A stretch of DNA of 64,000 nt from the NCBI RefSeq assembly GCF_026212465.1, contig NC_080052.1, positions 14,658,378 through 14,722,377 on the forward strand, read 5' to 3'. The notes below the pieces were generated by a model. The model had not been told where the DNA came from, searched no databases, and saw nothing but the letters and a program-made list of their open reading frames with translations. Positions 47,691-59,360 of this stretch are shown in pieces. The translations under genes and the position numbers were made by a program. The stretch comes from Amaranthus tricolor (taxonomy: Eukaryota; Streptophyta; Magnoliopsida; Caryophyllales; Amaranthaceae). Position 1 is the first letter of the stretch. Each line of letters begins with the position of its first letter.

Positions 47691-48620
47691 AGTAAGCGGG
47701 TCATTAACGGGTACCCCGATCAATTTGAAATCGAGCCATGAACCGACCAGGAATTTTCAAATTTTTTTATTTTTTGACTCGCCATTTATGAAGCGGGTAG
47801 GCAGGTCGGGGGTCGGGGGTCGGGTAGTTTTGAACAACCCGATCTACCCACTCAACGATCCTACGTAAAATCCTGATCCTAACAACCTTGGTTTGAATGC
47901 ATACCCATATGGGCAAGTATGAGTATGAAAATTTTACCCGCCATAGGTGGTGGGTTGGTGGTGGGTATGTAAATTTTAGGTGGCTATAGGTATGGGTAGG
48001 AATAGGCATAAGTCTTGGACCCTAAGGGTCTAGATCCGACCCAATCCTAATTTTAAGTGTCTGGGTCCATGTATTTTTGAACCCTATGGATCCGGGTCGG
48101 ATCTGGGTTCATGACCTTAGGGTCCGGGTCCGGGTTTACATGTTTGAGATCTAGTTCCGACCCATGGTCCCATTTACATATTTTTTTCAAAAATTATATA
48201 TTAGCTATAATGTGTATTTAATTGTTTGATTTGAAATTTTATTTTATTTTTGAACATTACGTGATTTTCAACTATGTCGGTTCATGTAATTGAAAATGTG
48301 GTCGTTTTATCTATACTTTAAAATTACAGACTTGATAAATATTACATTATAGAACTTGAATGTTGGAAAACTTCATATATTTCGTTCAATTAGTAAAAAT
48401 TATTAGAAGATCCTCGTTAGTCGAAAGTGTTTAAATAATTTATGCGAATGGTCAAAAATTGTACTGAAACCAGATCCAGATCTTAGACCCGCCAGACCCT
48501 AAGGGTCTGGGTCCTGTTCCAAAATTTTCAAAACCTACGGATCCGGGTTCGATTTTGGATCCAATAAAAATAATTAGGGTTTGGATAGGGCATACCGGAT
48601 CCACTCGCCCATATGCAGAA
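47690..48620. mobile_element. hAT-like subterminal repeat remnants
   Basis: Dense copies of GGGTC(C/T)GGGTC, GGATCCGGGT and their complements (47700-47860 and 48010-48180, then 48470-48610) resemble the subterminal regions of the hAT elements at 49260 and 54666. No matched ends or coding sequence are visible, so these are fragments. Confidence 0.5.
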
Positions 48621-49251
48621 AGTCAAAATTGAAAAACTATTTTATAGATGGTTTTTATGAAAACACGATCATAAACTTCTATCCTACCTCGATTAACAAG
48701 TGTTAGTGGAAAGTAAGGGATCATATCCACAAGGATAGTTAGCTTTGAATCAGCTAAATGACTTAAGGGATACATTTGGATTTGATGAAAATTCCACAAA
48801 ATTCAACTAACAACTAGTTGTAAACAAAATAATTAATTATCGTTCTTTACCTTCTTCTTTATTTTTATCTTTATTTTTAGTTATTTGTACGTATTCTATT
48901 TATTCTATTTGTAAGATGCAGGTTTTTCTCCCTTTGAAAACCTTTCTCGAGCCGAGGGACTCTTTGACCACACTCTCCTCTATGGGTATGAGCTGTCGTC
49001 TTTCTTCCTTCCCCAAACCTTGATCATAGTTTTCAATGAGCGGGATACACTGGGTATGATGATGATGATATAAGGTAAACATGCAGATTTATAACGAATC
49101 TAATAAATGGTCACCTTTATTTCAGTGACAAGGATTGGTAATCTCGACTACGAGCCACGAATTATTGGGCCAAGAACTATTTTCATGATCTTCAATTCAA
49201 AATCTAAACACAAACTTTTTTTTAAATTGGGAATATTATTAATACAAACAC
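48621..49251. other. Spacer before the hAT element
   Basis: Mixed-composition sequence with no convincing ORF. A 60-codon frame on the minus strand (48900-49082) shows no recognisable features. Confidence 0.4.
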
Positions 49252-49259
49252 ACTGTAAC

Positions 49260-51107
49260 TAGGAATGGTCATGGCTCTCTATTGGACTCGCCCCAGACCC
49301 GTCACTTTTTTAAGGTTTGGGTCTCATTTTTTGAGACCCATCGAATTCGAATCGGGTCTAAATCCCAAAATTAAATAAAGGGTCTAGGTTCAAATCCAGA
49401 CCCTCAGACCTAGACTTGGACTCACACTCGACCTTTAAACCCAAACCCTAGACCGGATCCATGGACCAAGACCTGGACCCTAAAATTAATTCTATATTTT
49501 TTACAAACTTCTTTGATATAATATACTCCTTTCGTTTCTTAAAGAAGTTTTCATTTGTTAGTTTGAGATGTCTCAATTGTTGTTCTCATAAACAATCATT
49601 TTATTTATATCACAAATTTTAGAAAAAAATAACTTTATTTATCCTTATTTTAATATTTTAATAATGCTTATGGTCAACACATATGTTCCACTAACTTAAT
49701 TTTAAAATTTTTGATTTTTTATGACCCTTACATGTTTCCTATTAATTTTATAAAAATATTTTATTATTAGTTGTAGTCTCCATATTTTTTCCACTAACTT
49801 TCTTTTAATATTTTTTAATGTTTATGATCCCCACTTTTACTCAATTAAATTTATTATTCAATAAATAATATAATAATTATCTCAAAGATTCTATATCTCT
49901 TAATTCTCGTGAACATTCCTTGTGCGAATCTATACAATATACTAATGAAGAAACGAACAGGACACATGTCGACTTTACAATAAAAATTTTCCCGCGCTTT
50001 TCATTTTCTTATTAGGAAAACATTTTTTAACATATCATGTAATATCTTTCTGATTATATTTGTTTACTTGATTAGTTACAAAAGATTTTAAAACTTTACC
50101 TTATTTACTAACTTTTTACCATATACAATCATCTAAAATATGTAATATCTTTTAATTGCAATGGATATGTATCGAATAGCATATTAGTTATTCATTTAAA
50201 TTATTAATTTTCATTAAAATAAATTTGTGAAAAGAAAATAATTTTGAATTTTTGAATAGATAATCATGGGGGTGTTAGAAGTCATAAGAAGATCAATTCT
50301 CCACCTCAGCAATCTGTGTGCCTTACCAAGCAATCCATGTGAATAAACAAGAAACACAAAATTAGTTATGCTTGTAACTAAATTATGTTTATATAACAAA
50401 ATGTTGATTAGCTATTATATAGCTTTAACTTCCTACATTCATTTGTATAAATAGATAGCTCCAACTCCCATTGTATTTTAACCAATCCAATTAATAAATG
50501 AGTGTATGTTTCAAGATCAAATTGAGAGTTCTTGATTGATACTTGCTAAGTTTAACAACAATTTTCAATCACCACCTAATACCACATGTTTAAATGGTAA
50601 TGCATTAGAATGTATTTTGTGAAGAAAATGAGCTTGTTGAAGGAGAATAATTATGGTCATTAAATTTATCAATAGATATTCTTACCAAAATTACACTAAC
50701 ATTCTATTACCATTCCCATCATTTATTATAGATTACCAAATGGACCGTAAATCTTTTTGAGGTTTAAATCTTCTCAGTTATCTTATAGGTTTCATCTTGT
50801 TGGGTTTCAAATCTTGTCATGCTTTATTTTTATGTTGTTTTGCTAAATTTTTGTGATCATCTTTCTTCTTCATGTCATATTTTCAGAAAATGCTTCATTC
50901 TTGCTTTATAATGATTGAGGACCCATTTTTAGACCCTTTTTCGACCCATTAAGGACCCTAGACCAATTAGACCGGACGGGTCTGGGTACGGGTATGAAAA
51001 TTTCAGACCTAATGGTCTGGATTCGAGCTGGATATTCATTAAAAATTAATGGGTTTGGGTCCGAGTTTCACTGGACCTGCTCTACACCCGCCTCATGACC
51101 ATCCCTA
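49260..51107. mobile_element. Non-autonomous hAT element, copy 2, TSD ACTGTAAC
   Basis: Left end TAGGAATGGTCATGG and right end CCTCATGACCATCCCTA are inverted relatives, flanked by a perfect 8-bp duplication ACTGTAAC (49252-49259 and 51108-51115), as expected of hAT. Subterminal regions are rich in GACCC/GGGTC. The 1848-bp interior has no ORF but contains a Stowaway-like end at about 49524. The uninterrupted sequence near 49437 is the empty site for CACTA A in the other copy. Confidence 0.88.
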
Positions 51108-52994
51108 ACTGTAACATTGAGAAATCAAAACAGTCGATATAAATAACTCCAAAAAGGGAAAAAAGCCATTCGGATAAAGTATCAATGAGATAGGACTATG
51201 ATTACAAGTTTCAAATTCACACCCTAATACATCAATCACTACATTATATTACAGACTAAAATATTACAATAGCAACTGTTACACTAATCATGAGAAGCTA
51301 ATACAATTTTACGCCAACAAACCATGTTTATTCTTCTTTCATTCCTATTCCACTGTCACACATGTTGATGTATGATCCTCTTCTTTTGTAGTATTGTAAA
51401 CGAATATGCTTTGCCTTTGTACACGTCGTGCATGTTCTATCTTAAACAAACATATACACACCCATATTTACCTGGTTTGGTCCAGTACACCCGTAGAATC
51501 TCCAAGAATTATACGTTGTGGTGTGTGTTTGAACAGCATAGCCCAATTGTTTGTCTGTGTATTGTACTCATGAGTATGCACAGACACATGTTATTATCCT
51601 CCAGTATGTTCTCAAACCTAGCCTCCACACCCTTCACATCTACTCTTAACTTTAGACTAGACATTAGCACACACATCAATCTTATCTGCTGCTGCTGTTT
51701 CTCTGTGTATGGACACAGGTTAGTCAGAACTAGCGTCTTCATATTTAATGAAGCAACCAACTTATTGTACAAGAATCGCACATTTACACCTATCCCAGAG
51801 CAGCAAAACCTGCTGTCAAGTCTCTCTTCCCATTACTGCTGTGTAACACCCCTAAATTTCCGACTCCTTATACGGAACTAAAACCACAAAGGACGGGAGA
51901 AAATTGGGGTGTCACATTAAAATAAAATAAATAAAATAATAATACTTTAAAACGTGAGTAGAAATTTCGGCAGCATTTCCGCTAAAAATCGAGGGCGTGA
52001 CGGAATATAAAGCACAATACAATAACTAAACTCATCCAAGGCATCATCGCCTTTAAATCTCGTATTCCGACGAATGATTCATCGTCGGCTCCTCAAATCA
52101 TCATGACAAGCATGGATCGTAGTTCCAGTGTCAACGCTGGAGTTTTAGAAAGAATAAAACACTTTAAAAACATACAAAACCATAAATTACGCAGCGGAAT
52201 CATGAAAATACAACAGAGGACACAATGCCTCATACAAAAAATACATACAAATTTTAAAGTTTACAAAAGACATAAAAGAGCTATGGAGTCAAAAGACCTA
52301 TGCGTAACTCGTGTTATGCTTTGCACTCATGACTCTCCCCCAATGGAATGCAGAAGAAGCTCCAATATCTATTACACCTATCTAAGATGATCCTGCTGCT
52401 CAACATCAGACCATAAGCCAAATGTATCATAGCAAAAATATCATAGAAAGTGAATAAATGAAACATAATGCAAACACATACACGTCAGTAACTAACACGA
52501 AATATTAATAAAGTCAATAGAGCTAACGTTATGTTGTACAACTGTATAAAGATGATTTCGTAAAACACAAAGCATAACTAGTAACTATTTATCATCCATC
52601 TATATTTCTTAATCTCAATTCTTCTTTTCCAACCCGAACCATGTGTTCATGGGTGGAATGTATATCTTAACACTCCTCTTCTCAAAATCATAACATCTCT
52701 GTAAGACACGTATGATATCTACTTAACTAAGGGCGTTGACTACCTGACGCCTACTGATAAAGCATTGCCTTGCGGCGCTTGTCTACCTAAAAGTAAGTGT
52801 GATCACAGTATATCTTTGGGATTCTTAACTCCCATGAGGTAACTCAACTTACGCATAATCTTTCTATGAAGAAAACCCTTGGGGTTCAGACCCGAGGGGC
52901 ACTTCTCACTAGCATAAACTATTTTGTCAATAAAGACCTTGGCCTTTGCAAGACCCACGACTATCTCAACTATAAACCTTCTATCAATGAATAA

Positions 52995-53350
52995 ACTTTC
53001 TATCAATGAGAACCTTGAGGATTAAAAGACCCACCGGTAACTCAAATATACTCTTTCTATCAATGAGAACCATGGGGTTTGCAAGAACCACCTATAACTC
53101 AAATATACTCTTGGTATTAATGAGAAACATGGGCTTTGCAAGACCCACTGGTAACTCAAATAAACTCTTGCTATCAATGAGAACCATGGAGTTTGCAAGA
53201 CCCACTGGTAACTCAAATATACTCTTGCTATCATTGAGAATCATGGGGTTTACAAAACCCACCGGTAACTCAAATATACTCTTACTATCAATGAGAACCA
53301 TGGAGTTTGCAAGACCCACCGGTAACTCATATTATGAACTTTCTATCAAT
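52995..53350 (+). repeat. 57-bp minisatellite, about 6 units
   Basis: TGAGAA(C/A/T)C recurs at 53007, 53064, 53121, 53178, 53235 and 53292. Copy 1 of the block has about four units, so unit number changed after the duplication. Confidence 0.9.
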
Positions 53351-53485
53351 AGAGGAATCATTACTATTCCAAATAACATAGTCAAATCTTTCATTAAAAG
53401 GGAGTCATTTCGACTTCATGTAAACATAAGTCTTTGTTCATCCATAAGGGGATTAATCTCACTTCCTAGTAATAATGAGAATTAA

Positions 53486-53940
53486 TTAAATTCCAAAGTA
53501 CAACGATATAAACCACTATTAGTAATCAAATAAAATTAATTAACTACTATTAATTAACACCTCTTTACGGTATTTACAATATAAACCACCATTAACAAAC
53601 TTTATAATGACAATTAACAATCACTTTGTGACCAAAAATCCTAACCATTACTAATAACTAATACTACACCACCAATCATTAACAACGGCACATACACAAG
53701 GCTTATACAAGGTCGTTCAATTAATAAATCACCATCAAAACCAAAAAAGTAGTACATACTACTTTTATTTTCATCCGAATATAAACCCTAACTTGTCCAT
53801 ATCCAAATCGCCACAATCACTTATACCCATGACAAAAATTCAAGTTATCATACTCTAATTTAACAAGGATAAAATATAAATAACAAGAAATTAAATATCA
53901 AAACATACAAAATCAAATTGAGTAAGCGATTGCTCACAAA
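53486..53940. other. Non-coding part of the LTR-like element, copy 2
   Basis: AT-rich, with no gene seen. It is different in sequence from the equivalent part of copy 1 (28820-29400), so one copy has been replaced or rearranged here. Confidence 0.5.
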
Positions 53941-54665
53941 GGGTTGAGAGGATGATGGAAATAGTAAAGAGCTTTAAGCCATGTGAAAGGGGTGTGCCGG
54001 CGGTGGCGGCTGCTGGTGGCTGGCGGCTGGCGGCCACCGCCGGCTGGCGGTGGTTGTTGATGGTGCTGGATGTTCTTGGTGTTGAGGAAGGGAGGTGGAG
54101 AAGAAAGAAAGAAAGAAAGAAAGAAAGATGGAAAATGAGGAGTATGGGTTTAGGGATTTTTATTAATTTTTTTTATTTTTTTCTTTCTCCTTTTCTTAAT
54201 TCAATATCCTAACTCATCTAATTAATCACATATTTACTTCATGTCCAAATTAAGACAACTTTCAATATTCTAGAAAAACTTTGAATTAGAAGTATAAGTT
54301 TAATTTGAACATCTTTATTTGATTAATTATAAATATACTCTTAATATAAATATGTAGACATTCATATACATATATAAATAATCGATATAAACTAATTCAA
54401 AATAATTATTATTAAAAAAATCTCTAAATATCATTATTTCAGATAAATAATAACATAATAAAATGACGGGGTGTTACATGCTGACAACACATGAGAGACA
54501 TTCATGTGTTGGTGATTTGTAGCCAACAATCATAACCCTACACACTCCTTATTCTATTGACACAGTACCTCTATAAACAAGCCATTGTACAATGTAATTT
54601 TTGAAGTCATTTCATTTATACTATCTCAATGCCACAATGTTGTTTGTTATTTGTGGAGGCTGAAG

Positions 54666-56731
54666 TAGGGATGGTCATGGGGCGGGTCTGGCCAGACCCG
54701 GACCCGGACCCTTTTATTTTTTTTGGATCCAGACCCGGATCCGGACCCTAAGGGTCTAAATTTTTCAGACCCAGACCCGAACCCTACGGATTTGACGGGT
54801 CTAGGGTCCTTAATGGGTCTTATACAAAGCCTCATTGATTTTTCAAAATTGAACCTTTTTCGAGTCTTTTTGTATTTTTGTAATTAACTTATTATCGTAT
54901 TACAAACACTTGTTTGAGTCCATGAAATTCAAATACAAAATAATTACTAAAACGCTAAAACACTTGTCTAAATACATAATTAAAAATCAAATATAAAAGA
55001 CTAAATGAGAAACATAGTTTATATTCCATAACATTAAAAACTACAATCTATTTTGATCAATCTTCTTCAACTTCATCAAGATCCTAAAGGAAATATCAAA
55101 CAATTATAAGATAGTTTTTCAATAAAGAAAATGTAAATCAAAATAAATCCATTAAAGTTAAAGCGTACTAGTTGAATCGCATCTATTTGTTGTTCTTCAT
55201 CAACATCCGAATCATCAATTACTGTGGAGCAAGCATAAGCATCTTCCGAAGAACCTTAGAAAAGATTTTAAAAACAAAAACAAATTAAGATCACCAACCA
55301 AAAACAAAACTAATACTTAATCAGTAAAAGTTAGACTTTTACCTTTTATGTCTTCCATCATCCAATTTTGTAAACACATTAATGCTTCCACAGTTTGTGA
55401 ATGAAGTCTTGAACGATGAGGGCTAATAACTCTTCCTCCGGTACTAAAAGCACTTTCTGAAGCAACGGAAGAAACAAGAATGGCAAGAATATCTTTCGCA
55501 ATCTTTTGCAAAGTCGGATACTTCGTATTTACTTTCCACCAATAAAGGACATCCAAATCCTCATCATCCGATAATGGTTCTTCCTCTAAATAAAAATCCA
55601 ATTCACACTTATTCACCTTTCTAACCTTAGTTCTCTTAGATTGAGCAAATTCATCTTGTGCACCGTCTATAGAACTTGGTGCAGGTCGTTTCCTACTTTG
55701 CCCAACATCATTCACATTTTTCACAATATCAATTTTCCTTTGATATTCCAAAACCAAATTATCAAGACACCTACGAAATCTTGTCAATTTCATATGAACC
55801 TCATTAACATCAAAAAACTTCCTAAAATAAAACTCCACACAATCCATTTTATTTCTCGGGTCTAAGATAGTAGCAATAGCCAAAAGTTCACACATATGTT
55901 CCCAATACTTGTCAAATTTTTCAAGCATATTTTCTGTCATCAATCTGATAATTTCAACATCAATTTGTAACCACCTACCCATAGCAAGCTTAATCTCACA
56001 AACCCTTCGAAAAAAAAGATTGATAGTGATAAACTTTCTTACAGAAAAAACATTAGTTGTATTGTAAAAAATTTCTAACTTATCACAAACAAGCTCGGCT
56101 AATTCCCAATCCTTATCACTAGGAACAACAAAATTCATCTTTTTATTCACTCGCCTTAACCTTGAAAACACATCTTTAAACGGCAAAACACTTTTAAGAA
56201 TCAAGTAGGTTGAATTCCATCTTGTTTTACAATCAAGACTAGGCCTTTTAATGTTAACTAAGTCCAAAAACGACAAGCCTCCTCAAAATTTTCAATTCTT
56301 TTAGGAGTTGACATCCAAAAAGACACACAATCACGAACTTTTTCAATTGCAGAACTAATAACCCCTAATCCATCTTGAACTATTAGATTCAATATGTGAG
56401 CACTACAACGTAAATGCAAAAGATCACCCTCAAGCATCAAAGACATTTTCTCAAACTTATCCACTAAAATCTTCATCATTGCATCATTAGTAGTGGCATT
56501 ATCAACAACAACAGCAAATATTTTATTTTCTAAACAATATTGAGACAAACAATCCATCATTACCTTTGTAATAACACCTCCGGTGTGAGGACAAGGCACA
56601 TAGAAAAACCTATATAGAATAATATAATATATGTTTTAGTCAAAGGATAAATGATAAAATTAAAAGTAACATGATTACATGAGTAAATAAGTAAGATTTT
56701 ACCTTAAGGTGCGATTTCGTAAGACCCATTG
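54666..56731 (-). mobile_element. hAT transposon with transposase gene, 5' side truncated
   Basis: The left end TAGGGATGGTCATGG follows GGCTGAAG (54658-54665). Copy 1 at 30162-30169 reads GGCTAAAG without insertion, so this is the empty site. GACCC-rich subterminal repeats follow. The right side stops inside the transposase gene (MGLTKSHLK in the reverse sense at about 56705-56731), directly joined to block Y, with no matching terminus or second target duplication. Confidence 0.78.
55317..56599 (-). pseudogene. hAT transposase, frameshifted and lacking its N-terminus
   Basis: Read leftward from 56599: the RNase-H-like core with FAVVVDNATTNDAMM and the GDLLHLRCSAHILNLIVQDG motif, then, after a frame change at about 56265, KTRWNSTYLIL and the middle domain. 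The C-terminal hAT dimerisation domain follows (YWWKVNTKYPTLQKIAKDIL, SSVASESAFSTGGRVIS and SRLHSQTVEALMCLQNW), ending at 55317. The BED zinc finger and 5' exons are missing because the element is cut at 56731. One frameshift inside the core adds to this, so it is inactive. Confidence 0.87.
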
Positions 56732-56737
56732 ACTCAC

Positions 56738-57265
56738 TTTCTAGCAAGATCTAAAGCAAGCTAAATCACAACCTTAAAATCAAGCTTTTTCTGCCTATTT
56801 CTTATCAAGAACTGCTTAAGAGTTCCCCCAGGAATATACTCAACAACAACACAGCATACCCTAGATGAAAAAGCGCGGGGAGGATTTAAGGATGCTTTTA
56901 CAGGTATTTTGAGATTAGATGTTCCCATGGAGGCCCCAACAAACTGTAATTTCATCATATTAAGGGATAAGATGATAAATTTTAACCAGAAAGTTTGACA
57001 CATGTCACTTCAGCATAGAAGGCGTCCATGAAATTCAAAATACAATGCAACACTTAATCTCAGTCACTTTAATAGAAATGTCACAAAGCAAAGTACGAAG
57101 TATAAAAATCAGCCAAAAGAGGATCACTTAGCAAGAGAATTACTTTAGTAACATTTAGATGGTCAAGGTTTTTCTAAACAACAACTTCTTGCTAAATGGC
57201 TGCTCGCAATGAAGCAGAATCTTTAGCAGTAGTCATGCCATCTTCTCCCCAATCCAAAAGCTTCA
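56738..57265 (-). pseudogene. Raf-like kinase fragment, copy 2
   Basis: Exon 57265-57144 (VKLLDWGEDGMTTAKDSASL, RAAI-stop-QEVVV-stop, NLDHLNVTK) and exon 56943-56738 (FVGASMGTSNLKIPVKASLN, VCCVVVEYIPGGTLKQFLI, KVVI-stop-LALDLARK). The stops before QEVVV, after QEVVV and after KVVI are shared with copy 1. Sequence beyond the second exon is replaced by the hAT fragment, so the catalytic-loop trace is absent here. Confidence 0.75.
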
Positions 57266-57269
57266 CTAA

Positions 57270-58900
57270 ATAAACAAATATTAATTTAGTCAAAGAAATA
57301 GATAATCACAACATTACACCTATTTATGTTCCTTATAAGCACATAGAAGTTTCTAAAGAAAGCAAGAATCATATCTCCTAAAACATTCAAAGCCTTTGAT
57401 CATTGAGATAAGTCAAAATTTAGAAGAGAAAAGGTAACATTATGATATAAAAGCCTCCTCCCACCCTCCGAAAAAGCGCGCTTTCATAATCCCTTATGCA
57501 TAGCACTTTCACCCTAAAAACAATTGAGATAAGTCAAAATCTAGAGGAGAAAAGGTAACATTATGTTATCAAAGCCTCATCCCACCCTCTGCAAAAGTGG
57601 GCTTTCATAATCCTTTATACATAGCACATCAACGCACCCTAAAAACAACTCTTAAAAAGGAAAGAACCCTATAAGGAACTTCATAAAAACATGAAACAAA
57701 AAGGGGCGCACTTTGGATGTATGTAAGAATGTTTCATCTACTTCCAAAAAAACTTAAAGATGACAACCATAAAAAAAAGGATAGAAGCTTTCAAAGAACT
57801 TCATAATTACATGAAACGTAAAGGGATTAACTTTACATGATGCAAATATTCTCCATCTACTTGGCCAAAAAAAGAACAACGAGGCTATTATATTGTTGAA
57901 GAAGCTATTTCACGTTACATTGTAGCACAACCACGATAACGATGAATTAATCATAAAAAACAAAGATATCCAATTACAAACAAACCACAAAAAGGAGAGA
58001 ATATATAAAACAAATCAGCTACAAAACAAAAGCAAAAGAAGAATTAAAATCCAGAAAACCAAAAATCCAATGATTGAAAAAGTGAATATTTTGTCGCTAT
58101 ACCTTTCATCCAAAATAAACCCAATGTTTTAGCCCAATTGATTGATTGTTGAAGATGATACTCAAACCCTAAAAACATTAATTAACCGTGTTAGACTGAT
58201 GAAATTGACAGCCTAATTTTTTACCCAAATTGATTGAAATTAGGAAAGAGTACAAACAAATAATAAATCATAATTATCCATATGATAAAAATGCATTCTT
58301 TTTCAAAATTACATCTAAGAAAGGGAAAAATCAAGAGGAAAGAGTACTCAGAACCAAATAACGTATAATATAGATGTGAAAACAAAGAAATTAAAGAAAA
58401 TGAATGCAAAGAAATCACCTTAAGCTTAACTATGAACCAACGAACAGACGATCTGTTGCGGCGTGCGGGGAAAAAAGAGAAGAAGCATAATCAGTGCCCT
58501 TCAGCTAAGATGGAGTAGTCAGTAGTTGAAAGAGCAGGAGAAGAAGTGCGTGGAAGAAATTAAGGGATGCAGGAGAAACGTGTCAGCTTAGTAGATGGCA
58601 ATTAGTCGTTAAACTAAAATGTGAACAGTACCCTAATGCGTTCTGTTTTCTAAACCGATCGACCAAGTGTACATCATAAAATCAACAGTTGGATTCAAAA
58701 TTCACCCACAAAATCAAATAATACTTCATAATGAAATCAGCAAGTGAAGTAAAGCATATCTACTTAAAACTGACTCACATGTCATAATTTCACTTCTATA
58801 AAATATTCTCAAAGAAAAGAATAACAATCTTATTTTTTTGTAGGAAAAATTAGGCAAACATACTAATCATGAATAGTGTAAGCAACATTTGTTCAACAAG
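57270..58900. other. Non-coding part of block Y, copy 2
   Basis: Contains the same two pairs of local duplications as copy 1 (57415-57900) and the possible first non-coding exon of the kinase (58430-58600, minus strand). The 35937 MITE is absent. Confidence 0.5.
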
Positions 58901-58904
58901 TGAA

Positions 58905-59360
58905 TCAATTATTGATATTAGAAAGTTGGTCAATAATACCCAAAACAGCACTATAAATATGCTGAAACCCATCTTCTCTTGCCTTAAGCAAAGTACGATA
59001 AGTGACCTTACATAGTCTTTTAAAAGCATTATGAAAAACATTAGTGTAATCAACAACACCCATTACATGCATTTTTGAATAATCATAATTCTTTAATCCC
59101 AAATCTTGTAATGAAGATGTTAAAGAACCATTAGCCAATGAATATTTTGAAGCACACAGTCGAAACAGTCTTACCAACTTATTACTATTATGATCATGAC
59201 TTACAATACTGTTACTTGGAAGTTGTGATGATAAATATGTGTAACTTTCTGATGCATTTTCCATTCCTGTGTTGATCATTATCTTCACGGAACCTCTTAC
59301 GACCATTGAGTTAGAAAGTGTATATGAAAGGTTGCCTAACCGTTCTCTTAAAGTGCACAA
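58905..59360 (-). CDS. Unrecognised 151-codon ORF in block Y, copy 2
   Basis: An ATG-initiated frame from 59360 to a stop at 58905. The protein is mixed in composition, without signal peptide, long hydrophobic segment or a motif I know. Readable stretches include LRERLGNLSYTLSNSMVV, SQLPSNSIVSHDHNSNKLVR and TYRTLLKAREDGFQHIYSA. The copy at 36470-36900 has a one-base loss and stops. It could be one exon of a captured gene or a chance survivor. I give no function. Confidence 0.4.
   Translation of the reverse strand: MCTLRERLGNLSYTLSNSMVVRGSVKIMINTGMENASESYTYLSSQLPSNSIVSHDHNSNKLVRLFRLCASKYSLANGSLTSSLQDLGLKNYDYSKMHVMGVVDYTNVFHNAFKRLCKVTYRTLLKAREDGFQHIYSAVLGIIDQLSNINN

Larger units (their letters stand above)
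51842..54478 (+). mobile_element. 2.6-kb TG...CA element, probable solo LTR, copy 2
   Basis: TGTAACACCCC at the start, GGGGTGTTACA at the end, and a perfect TGCTG duplication at 51837-51841 and 54479-54483. Homologous to 27271-29982 and at the same position in block X, so the insertion came before the duplication. It has no coding domains. The first 80 bases again form an inverted repeat. Confidence 0.75.

Noticed and set aside
51509..51781. 90-codon minus-strand frame (VKGVEARFENILEDNNMCLC)
   Set aside because: Looks somewhat gene-like, but copy 1 lacks about 110 bases of it, no splice context is visible and no family is recognised; left out as a gene.
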